DNA of 24,324 nt from an uncultured Mycoplasmatota bacterium (GTDB taxonomy: Bacteria; Bacillota_I; Bacilli_A; RF39; UBA660). Location of the stretch: positions 1 through 24,324 of the forward strand of contig CAMMKE010000010.1 in the NCBI GenBank assembly GCA_946497375.1, in the 5' to 3' direction. A program made the position numbers and the translations under genes. Below are positions 15,086 to 24,271 of this stretch, one piece after another; the first letter of the stretch is position 1, and every line of letters begins with the position of its first letter. Under the pieces are notes generated by a model. The model did not search any database. It was not told the DNA's origin and saw only the letters and a program-made list of their open reading frames with translations.

Positions 15086-17561
15086 AATAAAAATTAGAAC
15101 CTCCAGTAGAATCATCAGGGTCCTTACTTTGTTCATTAAAAACTTGATTAACTGAAACCCAACCATTATTTTCAGATTTTAAAGGATCAGAGGCATAAGT
15201 AAGTCCATTATTATATTTAGTTAAAATAATAGCATGATTATAAAATGGAGTAGCAAACTTACCATTACCCATAGCAGCGAATACAAGTTTTCCATCTTTT
15301 AAAGCATTAATTAAGTCTGTTTTACTTTTTAAAGCAGTAGCTTTAACATTAAAATACTTACTTGCATATATAATAGCCATACCACTAGATCCTTTGACTC
15401 TTTTATTAAACTCATCAGTATTATAATATAAATAGTTAGCAACAGTAGTAGGTAAAATTTCTCTTCCTAATATACTAGAAAAAGCCATAGCCATACTAGT
15501 AGGAGCACAACCTGTAGATCTAAAAAGTCCTAGACCATAAAGAATATAGCCCCATCTATCATCTTTTTGACTGTAATAAACTGGATTATACTGTATTTTT
15601 TCTAATACTCCATCTTGATCACAATGATACTCATTTCCATTTATAATTTGTACTCCCCTAACAAGTTTCCCATTATTAGGATTAAAAAAATAAGTTTTAC
15701 CATCTTCTTCTAAAGTAACTTTACCAGTTTGCATTTTTTTAGTAGTTTTAGAAAAATAATAAGTTTGTTCATCTATATCGGCTAAACCACTAGCAAGTTC
15801 ACCAGTTTCAAGATTTGCATAATAATACGTACCATCATCATTTATCCAACCATACATCTTCTTGCCATATTTAATTCCAAAGAAGTAATACTTGTCTTCT
15901 ATTAAAGTTACTCCCTTAGCACGCACCTTAGTAATAGGATCAAAATAATATGTAGCATTATCTATATCAACTAATCCACTTAATGCTTTATAATCATTAT
16001 CTTTATCAAAGTAATAGTAATTACCATTTACTTCAATCATCCCTGTTTGTAAGATTCCTTCACTATCACTATAGTAGTAATCTCCGTTATAACCAATAAA
16101 GCCTTTTTGAAGTTTAAATTTGCTTATTCCAAAGAAATATGGTTTTTCATTTATAATAGTAACTCCTGTTTTTAACTCTCCAGTTTCAGGATCAGTATAA
16201 TAAGTATCACCATTATAGTTAATAAAGCCATACATTAATTTTCCTTTAGTTACTCCAAAGTAATAGTTCTTACCTTCGACATTATGAATTCCTTGATATC
16301 TTATTTTTGTTACAGGATCAAAATAGTATTTTAGACCATCTATCGTATTCCAACCACTTAATGCTTTATAATTATTATCTTTATCAAAGTAATAGTAATT
16401 ACCATTTACTTCAATCATCCCTGTTTGTAAGATACCTTCACTATTACTATAATAGTAATCTCCATTATAACCGATAAAACCTTTTTGAAGTTTAAACTTG
16501 CTAATTCCAAAAAAATATGGTTTTCCATTTATAATAGTAACTCCTGTTTTTAACTCTCCAGTTTCAGGATCAGTATAATAAGTATCACCATTATAGTTAA
16601 TAAAGCCATACATTAATTTTCCTTTAGTTACTCCAAAGTAATAGTTCTTACCTTCGACATTATGAATTCCTTGATATCTTATTTTTGTTACAGGATCAAA
16701 ATAGTATTTTAGATCATCTATCGTATTCCAACCACTTACGGCTTTATAATTACTATCTTTATCAAAGTAATAGTAATTACCATTTACTTTAATCATCCCT
16801 GTTTGTAAGATACCTTCACTATCACTATAGTAGTAATCTCCGTTATAACCAATAAAACCTTTTTGAAGTTTAAATTTGCTTATTCCAAAGAAATATGGTT
16901 TTCCATTTATAATAGTAACTCCTGTTTTTAACTCTCCAGTTTCAGGATCAGTATAATAAGTATCACCATTATAGTTAATAAAGCCATACATTAATTTTCC
17001 TTTAGTTACTCCAAAGTAATAGTTCTTACCTTCGACATTATGAATTCCTTGATATCTTATTTTTGTTACAGGATCAAAATAGTATTTTAGACCATCTATC
17101 GTATTCCAACCACTTAATGCTTTATAATTATTTTCTTTATCAAAGTAGTAGTAATAACCATTTACTTCTATCATACCTGTTTGTAAGATACCTTTGCTAT
17201 TACTATAATAATAATCGCCATTATAACCAATAAAACCAGACATTAAATAACCTTTAGTTACACCAAAGAAATAGTCATTACCATCAATATTATGGATACC
17301 TTGATATCTTTCTTTGGTCTTGGGATCAAAATAATATTTTAAACCATCTATTTCTTGCCAACCGGAAACATAATCTTCGATATTATTATCATAATAATAA
17401 TATTTTCCATCTATTTCTTGCCAGCCAGAAGAGATAATATTTTCATAATTTATTGTTTCCTTAGAAAAAGAAGGATAACCTTCTCTTTCTTGAGCTGAAA
17501 CATCTAGAACTAGTAGAAACAATAAAGAAACACTTAAACAGAATATAATCTTTTTTATCAT
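15069..17561 (-). CDS. secreted C39-like peptidase with wall-binding repeats
   Basis: An 830-residue exported protein. A signal peptide (MIKKIIFCLSVSLLFLLVLDVSA) is followed from about residue 45 by choline/glucan-binding-type repeats with the GW..IDGKYYYYD pattern. These include one shortened unit (66-149) and three near-identical 126-residue units (150-527), then more divergent repeats to about 655. Residues 658-830 are a papain-like C39-family domain: YYSQKDDRWG, the catalytic Cys685 in STGCAPTSMAMAF, His776 in NHAIIL and Asp792 in ASDP. C39-like domains of this secreted type are probably proteases or peptidoglycan/peptide-bond hydrolases; no exporter partner is present. SD GGGAGG is strong. 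It lies 34 bp after the 2056-residue gene with no terminator between, so the two are probably co-transcribed. Confidence 0.9.
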   Translation of the reverse strand: MIKKIIFCLSVSLLFLLVLDVSAQEREGYPSFSKETINYENIISSGWQEIDGKYYYYDNNIEDYVSGWQEIDGLKYYFDPKTKERYQGIHNIDGNDYFFGVTKGYLMSGFIGYNGDYYYSNSKGILQTGMIEVNGYYYYFDKENNYKALSGWNTIDGLKYYFDPVTKIRYQGIHNVEGKNYYFGVTKGKLMYGFINYNGDTYYTDPETGELKTGVTIINGKPYFFGISKFKLQKGFIGYNGDYYYSDSEGILQTGMIKVNGNYYYFDKDSNYKAVSGWNTIDDLKYYFDPVTKIRYQGIHNVEGKNYYFGVTKGKLMYGFINYNGDTYYTDPETGELKTGVTIINGKPYFFGISKFKLQKGFIGYNGDYYYSNSEGILQTGMIEVNGNYYYFDKDNNYKALSGWNTIDGLKYYFDPVTKIRYQGIHNVEGKNYYFGVTKGKLMYGFINYNGDTYYTDPETGELKTGVTIINEKPYFFGISKFKLQKGFIGYNGDYYYSDSEGILQTGMIEVNGNYYYFDKDNDYKALSGLVDIDNATYYFDPITKVRAKGVTLIEDKYYFFGIKYGKKMYGWINDDGTYYYANLETGELASGLADIDEQTYYFSKTTKKMQTGKVTLEEDGKTYFFNPNNGKLVRGVQIINGNEYHCDQDGVLEKIQYNPVYYSQKDDRWGYILYGLGLFRSTGCAPTSMAMAFSSILGREILPTTVANYLYYNTDEFNKRVKGSSGMAIIYASKYFNVKATALKSKTDLINALKDGKLVFAAMGNGKFATPFYNHAIILTKYNNGLTYASDPLKSENNGWVSVNQVFNEQSKDPDDSTGGSNFYSLEEF
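15981..17366 (-). repeat. 378-bp tandem wall-binding repeats in the peptidase gene
   Basis: Three full units of 378 bp (126 codons): 16737-17114, 16359-16736 and 15981-16358. They are preceded by a shortened unit of 252 bp (84 codons) at 17115-17366. The missing 126 bp equals exactly one third of a unit, showing a 42-residue sub-repeat. The units are nearly identical at DNA level, and long stretches also match the end of the neighbouring 2056-residue gene. Confidence 0.9.
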
Positions 17562-17595
17562 TATTATCCTCCCACTATCTTTTGATTAGAAATTA

Positions 17596-20500
17596 TTACA
17601 AAATATTTTTATAGGTGGTTTCATCAAAATAATAATTAATACCATTTATAGTAATTGGACCTGTTTGTAATATTCCTTCACTATTACTATAATAATAATC
17701 ACCATTATAACCTATTAAACCTTTTTGAAGTTTAAACTTGCTAATTCCAAAGAAATATGGTTTTCCATTTATAATAGTAACTCCTGTTTTTAACTCTCCA
17801 GTTTCAGGATCAGTATAATAAGTATCACCATTATAGTTAATAAAGCCATACATTAATTTTCCTTTAGTTACTCCAAAGTAATAGTTCTTACCTTCGACAT
17901 TATGAATTCCTTGATATCTTATTTTTGTTACAGGATCAAAATAGTATTTTAGACCATCTATCGTATTCCAACCACTTAATGCTTTATAATTATTATCTTT
18001 ATCAAAGTAATAGTAATTACCATTTACTTCAATCATCCCTGTTTGTAAGATTCCTTCACTATCACTATAGTAGTAATCTCCGTTATAACCAATAAAGCCT
18101 TTTTGAAGTTTAAATTTGCTTATTCCAAAGAAATATGGTTTTTCATTTATAATAGTAACTCCTGTTTTTAACTCTCCAGTTTCAGGATCAGCATAATAAG
18201 TATCACCTTCATAACCAATGAAACCATACATTACTTTTCCTTTAGTGACTCCAAAGAAATAGTTCTTACCTTCGACATTATGAATTCCCTGATATCTTAT
18301 TTTCGTGACAGGGTCAAAATAGTATTTTAGGCCATCTATCGTATTCCAACCACTTAATGCTTTATAATTATTTTCTTTATCAAAATAATAGTAGTTACCA
18401 TTTACTTCAATCATCCCTGTTTGTAAGATTCCTTCACTATTACTATAGTAGTAATCTCCGTTATAACCAATAAAGCCTTTTTGAAGTTTAAATTTACTTA
18501 CTCCAAAGAAATATGGTTTTTCATTTATAATAGTAACTCCTGTTTTTAACTCTCCAGTTTCAGGATCAGCATAATAAGTATCACCTTCATAACCAATGAA
18601 ACCATACATTACTTTTCCTTTAGTGACTCCAAAGAAATAGTTCTTACCTTCGACATTATGAATTCCCTGATATCTTATTTTCGTGACAGGGTCAAAATAG
18701 TATTTTAGGCCATCTATCGTATTCCAACCACTTAATGCTTTATAATTATTTTCTTTATCAAAGTAGTAGTAGTTACCATTTACTTCAATCATACCTGTTT
18801 GAAGGATTCCTTTACTATTGCTATAGTAGTAATCACCATTATAACCTATTAAACCTTTTTGTAGTTTAAATTTACTTACTCCAAAGAAATATGGTTTTCC
18901 ATTTATAATAGTAACTCCTGTTTTTAACTCTCCAGTTTCAGGATCAGCATAATAAGTATCGCCATTATAATTAATTAGACCATACATTAAATTACCTTTA
19001 GTTATATCAAAGAAATAGTTCTTACCTTCTGCATTATGAATTCCTTGATATCTTTCCTTAGTTTCAGTATCAAAATAGTATCTTAAACCTTCTATAGTTT
19101 TCCAACCTGAGACATAATCTCCAATAGTACTATCATAGTAATAATATTTACCATCTATTTCTTCCCAACCAGATTCTTTAATTATAGGTTTTTTTACCGT
19201 AATAATACAGGTTGCAGTTTTGCCATTGGCAGTTTGAACTGTAATAGTTGCCTTACCACTATTAAGAGCTTCCATATTACCAGATTGATCTACACTAACA
19301 ATTTGGATATTACTACTTTCCCAGAATAAAATTTTATCATCAGTTGTATCAATAGGCGTAATAGTAGGAATTAACTTTGCTTTAGCACCTACTTCTAAAG
19401 TTAAATCTTTATTATCTAAAGTAATATTTGTAATAGGTCTTTCATTAACAGTAACAGTACAAGTAGCAGTTTTACCATTAATAGTAGTAGCGGTTACTAT
19501 AGCAGTACCATAATCTAAGGCTGTTACTTTACCATTTTCATCTACAGAAACTATATCATTATTACTACTTTCCCACGTAATAGTTTTATTATCAGTAGTA
19601 TCAACAGGATCAAAGGTTACATTTAAGTTTTCACTTGCATCCTTTTCTAAAGAAATATTAGTTTTATCTAGAGTAATACTATTTATATGTTTTGCTTCTT
19701 CTATATCAGATACAACATTAACAATACAATCAACACTCTTATTATTACCAACACTTATTGTTATAATAGTTGTTCCAACATCATTTCCCTCTATTTCCGC
19801 AGACACTTTAGTACTACCAGAATGTCCATAATTGCTCTGTTTAGGAGAAGCGATTAAATCATTATCGCTTTCAAGCCAATAAGAAGCAGACTTAAGTTTA
19901 TTATCCATCCAAACATCTATACTACCACTTTTTCCTTTTTCAATAACAATTTCTTCTTCACTTATATAAATAGGAGAATCAATTATTTCAATATCTAAAC
20001 TATCTTTTTTCCCTTCACTATTTGTCGCTGTTAAAGTTATATTGCCAGCTTTTTTAGGTTTTAAAATTTTATAATCAAATATACTTTCCTCTACAGCAGC
20101 AATAGAAGGATCACTAGATGTATAAGTGATATTCTTTGTATCTGTTGTAATTTCTGATGTTGCTCTAACACTTAGTAATATAGAATCAGTAACATCTATA
20201 ATATCTGAATCAACATAAAGTTTAATACCTATATTTTCTTTAAAATTAATGCTATCTTCTTTAACTATTTCATAGAGCATTTGCATATCATCTTGATTTA
20301 TTATACCATCACCATTGAGTTCTGCTACTAATAAGTTATCTTCACTCATATCATTAGAAACAATAATATCTTCAATTAGGTAAATATCCTCCATATCAAA
20401 TTCGCCATTATTATTTAAATCACCAACATATTGTTTGTAACCATTAGAAAGTGTAACAGGAGTGGCACTATAAGCGATTGTTTTGGCACTTTTATATACA

Positions 20501-23500
20501 CTATCTGTATAAGTTAAAATTGCAAAACCACCTTTTCTAGGTTCAGCTGGAGAAATAATTTGTCCCCCTGTAATTATATCTTCTCTATTACTTACCCAAT
20601 CTGCTAATACTTTGTTACCACTATTAGTAATGGCATAATCAATATATAACTCGATAAAGCTGCCACCAAAATAACGAGTAGCATCTAATAAATATTGATC
20701 ACTAACAATTACATGACAGGTATTTTTCTTACCATTTGCTGTAGAAACTGTAATATCTGCTTCTCCATTAGTTTTCGTTGTAACTTTACCATTACTATCA
20801 ACTGTAGCGACTGTTGGATTACTAGATTTCCAAGTTAAAGTTGTATCATCAGTAGTTGTTGAAGGATTGATTAAAGCTTCTAATTGGATCGATTTACCTC
20901 TTTCACTTTTAATTGTTGATTTATTAAGTAAAATACTAGTTATAGGATTACCAGAAACATTAATTGTACAAGTATCTTTTAAGCCACTTGCCGTTTTAAT
21001 AGTTATAATGGTTGTTCCTGAATATTTACCTAATGTTACAACACCATTTTCATCAACAGTAGCGATGTTTTTATTACTACTTGTAAAAGTTACTCCTTCT
21101 TGATAAAAACTTGGAGTTATTTGGTAATCTAGGGTAATATTAGGATCACCAACTTTAAGATTATATTCATGAGTTGTAAATTTAACTTCTTTTTTAATAT
21201 TACTTAAATCTTGATAAGGAATAGAATTTTTATCAGCATAATTAGCTGTTTCACTATCTCCATATAAATATATAGTAGTATTTTTATTATCATGTTTCAT
21301 ATATTCAACGTTTTTACTATATATAATTAGGTTTTCTAAAGAGTCTGTATTAGAAAAAGCATTAGATCCTATTTCTTTAATAGAAGATGGTAAAAATACA
21401 TTATTTAATTTTTCACATTTATTAAAAGCATATTGAGAAATATATTCTACACCTTCTCCTATTTCAACACTTGTAAGATTAGCATTTGATGAGAAAGCAC
21501 CATATGGAATCGCTTGTAAATTTCCCTTAATTATTACTTTTTCAATATTAGGGCATCCCTCAAAAGCATATTGTTCTAAAACTTCTAAACTGTTAGGGAG
21601 AACTAAAGTTCCTGTTATACCAGTATTAGAAAAAGCACCATTACCAATATATTTAATACCCTCATTAAAAGTAACTTTAGTTATATTAGGATTTGATGAA
21701 AACGCACCATTACCAATATATTTAATGTATTTTGGTATTATAACTTCGCCACTAAAACCTACATCATTAAAAAGCGAAGTAAAGGCTTCATCTGCTATGG
21801 CAACGACTTTTTTACCATTAATTGTTTCAGGTATTTCTAATTCCCCTTTAGGAAAGGCACTTTTATTAGCAAGGGCTTTAACAATTGTCACTTCATCAGG
21901 AGATTCTAAATATAAAAGTTTATAATCACTTTCTTGATTTGTTGGGGTATATATTCCTTGTTTAGCCCATGCAGTAATAGGAGTATAGGCAGCAAACTTC
22001 TCTTCTTCAGCTTCAGTATCATAATAATTATAATAAACATATCCATCACGGATAAATACACCACCAACTTTTTGATTACTAGTAAAAGTTAATTCTTTAG
22101 TTTTTTCTTGGGTTTTTAAATTATAACTATAAAGAGCGGTTTTATCAGCATTTATGTAATAAATCGTATCATCTACTTTAGCGATACCATAGTCATTATA
22201 ACTATCATTAAATTTAACAAGTTCTTTTCTTAGACCGGTAGTTCTATTTTCTTGATATATAGCAGATACCCAAATACCATTAATATTTGAAAGTCCCATA
22301 TAATATTTATAATTATCATCATAATATACATGACTTATATAACCTGGATAACCTTGATATCTTAGATCTGCTCCTTCAGGAAAGTCATTATTAAAGAAAG
22401 TGGTAGGTCTAGTTTTAGCATCAGAAAATTCATATAGGGTTGAATAAGCGTCAAAAGATGTTTTATCAAAGAACAAGGTAGGGGAATATGTTTCGTAATA
22501 ATTATTAACATCATTTTTACGATATAAACCTGATTTTGTTGTATCTAAATAAGTCCACTCTCCATCTATATTACAAACATTCCAAGCATGATTGGCTTTA
22601 TTACTAGTAACTTCCCGACAAGTAAGACCGGCTCGTTCAGCAAGCATATTAAATGTATCAGCAAAACCGCCACAAACAGCACCATGATCTAAAAATAATC
22701 CTTTATACGTATCTTTATTATCTGTAAAACGATAAATATTACCTTCATGAGTATATGAAGCGATTATTAAGGCTTTTTCCCGTTCTGTCATATTATCCTC
22801 TAAAAGACTTAACACATACATAATATTTTGATTAATGATAATATCTTCTTTAGAAATACCAAGACTAGCAATACTATCATCTAAAAGCATATCTTTAACA
22901 GATGGTGCTATTGTTAAACTATAAGCTATTTCTGTATTTGGATTATAATCGAATACGGCTATATTTGCACTACCAAAATCAGTAGATTTATAGTTTGCAG
23001 CATAACGTCCATACATTAAGGGATTAAAAACATAATATGTATTTTCTATAGTTATGTTTGAACTTGTATCAATAAATCTTCTTTGGCTTAAATCTAATTG
23101 GTCAGAATATTGTAATAAAACTTGTCTTAAAGATGTTCCTTGTTTCATATAAGAAATAGCAATATCAAAAACTTCTTCATCATAAATTAACCTACTCTTA
23201 CCACCTAAAGCAGCAGAATAAGCATTAAACATAATAACACCATGAGATGCCATAGTTTTATTGTAAGTTTCTAAATCATTTTGATAGTTTGCTTTAAAAA
23301 GTTCAATTATCTTTGAAGAACTACCATTATAAAGAGCAGAAGTATTATAATAGATACCTCCCTTAACTATGCCATTATTATTTAAAGAAAAGCCTGCTAA
23401 CCAAGTTCTAGGGTAATAGTTATATTTATCACCATAACTTTCACTCTTAGCTTTATAAGTTGGATCTACTGACCCATAAGAAATTATCTTATCTTCACTT

Positions 23501-23766
23501 GTTGTTTCAATATAAAGATAATTACTATAATTACTATCAGTATAAAATGAATAAGCATAACCCCCAAATGCAGATTTTGTTTTTAATTTTGGATCACCTA
23601 AGACTTCAGATATCTCATCTATAGTTGTTTCATCGGTTACAGCTATTTGATATTTTCCAGTACCTAAGCTTATTAAATCAGTTTTAGCTTCTACACTTAC
23701 TGCCCCGCTAAATATAAATGCTAAAAATAAGGTAAAAAATACCCGTAAAATATTCATTTTTTTCAC
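17596..23766 (-). CDS. giant secreted surface protein: transglutaminase, LRR, Ig-like, dockerin-like, wall-binding
   Basis: A 2056-residue exported protein starting at GTG (23764-23766), with GGGAG 9 bases upstream. After a signal peptide (to about A27), residues 28-310 hold a region with a possible CAP-associated-type opening (VLGDPK...YSNYLYIET). A transglutaminase-like domain follows at about 325-412 with the triad Cys365 (AVCGG), His393 (NHAWNV) and Asp408 (YLDTT). Residues about 465-600 are Tyr-rich beta strands. BspA-type LRR_5 repeats occupy 650-830 (IKYIGNGAFS, ISQYAFNKC). Ig-like Big_2 domains lie near 863-937, 940-1023, 1360-1441 and 1445-1524, with two weaker ones at 1175-1352. Residues 1114-1167 contain a dockerin-like pair of calcium loops. 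Four 126-residue wall-binding units end the protein (1553-2056). No LPXTG motif is present, so anchoring is probably through the repeats. Confidence 0.9.
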   Translation of the reverse strand: MKKMNILRVFFTLFLAFIFSGAVSVEAKTDLISLGTGKYQIAVTDETTIDEISEVLGDPKLKTKSAFGGYAYSFYTDSNYSNYLYIETTSEDKIISYGSVDPTYKAKSESYGDKYNYYPRTWLAGFSLNNNGIVKGGIYYNTSALYNGSSSKIIELFKANYQNDLETYNKTMASHGVIMFNAYSAALGGKSRLIYDEEVFDIAISYMKQGTSLRQVLLQYSDQLDLSQRRFIDTSSNITIENTYYVFNPLMYGRYAANYKSTDFGSANIAVFDYNPNTEIAYSLTIAPSVKDMLLDDSIASLGISKEDIIINQNIMYVLSLLEDNMTEREKALIIASYTHEGNIYRFTDNKDTYKGLFLDHGAVCGGFADTFNMLAERAGLTCREVTSNKANHAWNVCNIDGEWTYLDTTKSGLYRKNDVNNYYETYSPTLFFDKTSFDAYSTLYEFSDAKTRPTTFFNNDFPEGADLRYQGYPGYISHVYYDDNYKYYMGLSNINGIWVSAIYQENRTTGLRKELVKFNDSYNDYGIAKVDDTIYYINADKTALYSYNLKTQEKTKELTFTSNQKVGGVFIRDGYVYYNYYDTEAEEEKFAAYTPITAWAKQGIYTPTNQESDYKLLYLESPDEVTIVKALANKSAFPKGELEIPETINGKKVVAIADEAFTSLFNDVGFSGEVIIPKYIKYIGNGAFSSNPNITKVTFNEGIKYIGNGAFSNTGITGTLVLPNSLEVLEQYAFEGCPNIEKVIIKGNLQAIPYGAFSSNANLTSVEIGEGVEYISQYAFNKCEKLNNVFLPSSIKEIGSNAFSNTDSLENLIIYSKNVEYMKHDNKNTTIYLYGDSETANYADKNSIPYQDLSNIKKEVKFTTHEYNLKVGDPNITLDYQITPSFYQEGVTFTSSNKNIATVDENGVVTLGKYSGTTIITIKTASGLKDTCTINVSGNPITSILLNKSTIKSERGKSIQLEALINPSTTTDDTTLTWKSSNPTVATVDSNGKVTTKTNGEADITVSTANGKKNTCHVIVSDQYLLDATRYFGGSFIELYIDYAITNSGNKVLADWVSNREDIITGGQIISPAEPRKGGFAILTYTDSVYKSAKTIAYSATPVTLSNGYKQYVGDLNNNGEFDMEDIYLIEDIIVSNDMSEDNLLVAELNGDGIINQDDMQMLYEIVKEDSINFKENIGIKLYVDSDIIDVTDSILLSVRATSEITTDTKNITYTSSDPSIAAVEESIFDYKILKPKKAGNITLTATNSEGKKDSLDIEIIDSPIYISEEEIVIEKGKSGSIDVWMDNKLKSASYWLESDNDLIASPKQSNYGHSGSTKVSAEIEGNDVGTTIITISVGNNKSVDCIVNVVSDIEEAKHINSITLDKTNISLEKDASENLNVTFDPVDTTDNKTITWESSNNDIVSVDENGKVTALDYGTAIVTATTINGKTATCTVTVNERPITNITLDNKDLTLEVGAKAKLIPTITPIDTTDDKILFWESSNIQIVSVDQSGNMEALNSGKATITVQTANGKTATCIITVKKPIIKESGWEEIDGKYYYYDSTIGDYVSGWKTIEGLRYYFDTETKERYQGIHNAEGKNYFFDITKGNLMYGLINYNGDTYYADPETGELKTGVTIINGKPYFFGVSKFKLQKGLIGYNGDYYYSNSKGILQTGMIEVNGNYYYFDKENNYKALSGWNTIDGLKYYFDPVTKIRYQGIHNVEGKNYFFGVTKGKVMYGFIGYEGDTYYADPETGELKTGVTIINEKPYFFGVSKFKLQKGFIGYNGDYYYSNSEGILQTGMIEVNGNYYYFDKENNYKALSGWNTIDGLKYYFDPVTKIRYQGIHNVEGKNYFFGVTKGKVMYGFIGYEGDTYYADPETGELKTGVTIINEKPYFFGISKFKLQKGFIGYNGDYYYSDSEGILQTGMIEVNGNYYYFDKDNNYKALSGWNTIDGLKYYFDPVTKIRYQGIHNVEGKNYYFGVTKGKLMYGFINYNGDTYYTDPETGELKTGVTIINGKPYFFGISKFKLQKGLIGYNGDYYYSNSEGILQTGPITINGINYYFDETTYKNIL
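17599..19110 (-). repeat. four 378-bp tandem wall-binding repeats in the giant gene
   Basis: Units at 18733-19110, 18355-18732, 17977-18354 and 17599-17976 are each exactly 126 codons, running to the last residue of the protein. Much of units 2 and 3 is identical to each other for about 250 bp. The last unit and the 3' end of unit 3 instead match the units of the peptidase gene downstream (GKLMYGFINYNGDTYYTDPETG against GKVMYGFIGYEGDTYYADPETG in 2 and 3), which indicates exchange between genes. Confidence 0.9.
20265..20427 (-). other. dockerin-like EF-hand pair inside the giant protein
   Basis: Residues 1114-1167 carry two 12-residue calcium-loop sequences of dockerin spacing: D1116-x-N1118-x-N1120 with D1127 at position 12, and E1149-x-N1151-x-D1153 with D1160 at position 12. 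They are separated by a 20-residue linker and each is followed by a hydrophobic helix (IYLIEDII, MQMLYEIV). Dockerins normally end proteins and bind cohesins. This one is internal between Ig-like domains, and no cohesin is visible in the window. It may be a structural calcium module. Confidence 0.65.
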
Positions 23767-23803
23767 ACATATACACTCCCATCAATTATAGTATATACTT
23801 GCT

Positions 23804-23832
23804 ACTATAAAATGACAAGAAAAAGCTGTCAA
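23804..23832 (-). promoter_or_regulatory. sigma-A-type promoter nested in a terminator, for the giant surface protein gene
   Basis: On the minus strand a perfect -35 TTGACA (23827-23832), a 17-bp spacer and -10 TATAGT (23804-23809) lie about 40 bp upstream of the GTG start. The -35 hexamer is part of the 3' arm of the terminator of the preceding gene, so termination and initiation signals share DNA. Confidence 0.82.
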
Positions 23833-23859
23833 AAAATTAATTAATTCTTAACAGCTTTT
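23816..23859 (-). terminator. intrinsic terminator of the upstream wall-binding gene
   Basis: The minus strand reads AAAAGCTGTTAA (arm 23848-23859), a 15-nt loop, then TTGACAGCTTTT (arm 23821-23832). This gives a 12-bp stem with one U-G wobble, followed by TCTTGTC after a run of T. It lies 35 bp past the stop of the partial gene at 23894. Confidence 0.78.
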
Positions 23860-23893
23860 CATAGTTTTTTATATTATAAGTATTAATATTAAA

Positions 23894-24271
23894 TTAAACA
23901 GCTTTATAAGTAGTTTCATCAAAATAGTAATCAATGCCATTTATGGTAATTGGACCTGTTTGTAAGATACCTTCACTATTACTATAATAGTAATCTCCAT
24001 TATAACCTATTAAACCTTTTTGAAGTTTAAATTTACTAATTCCAAAGAAATATGGTTTTTCATTTATTATAGTAATTCCAGTAGCAAGTTCTCCTGTTTT
24101 TGGATCTGTATAATAAGTATCTCCATTATAATTAATAAAGCCATACATTACTTTTCCTTTAGTTATTCCAAAGAAATAGTTCTTACCATCTACATTATGT
24201 ATTCCTTGATATCTTGTTTTTGTTATAGGGTCAAAATAGTATCTTAGACCATCTATCGTGTTCCAACCGCT
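23894..24271 (-). repeat. one 378-bp wall-binding unit in the partial gene
   Basis: Codons from the Ser at 24269-24271 to the stop form one unit of the same length and order as those at 17599-19110. It differs by scattered substitutions (GLRYYFDPITKTRYQ, KTGELATGITIINEK), so it is an older copy than those shared between the two complete genes. More units probably lie upstream, beyond the window. Confidence 0.8.

Noticed and set aside
15981..19110. Regular repeats considered as a CRISPR array
   Set aside because: Units are 378 bp, contiguous, in frame and protein-coding; there are no spacers.
20867..21103. Plus-strand ORFs at 20867-21103, 21725-21925 and 24020-24247
   Set aside because: All are antisense to well-supported repeat or Ig-like/LRR coding sequence on the minus strand.
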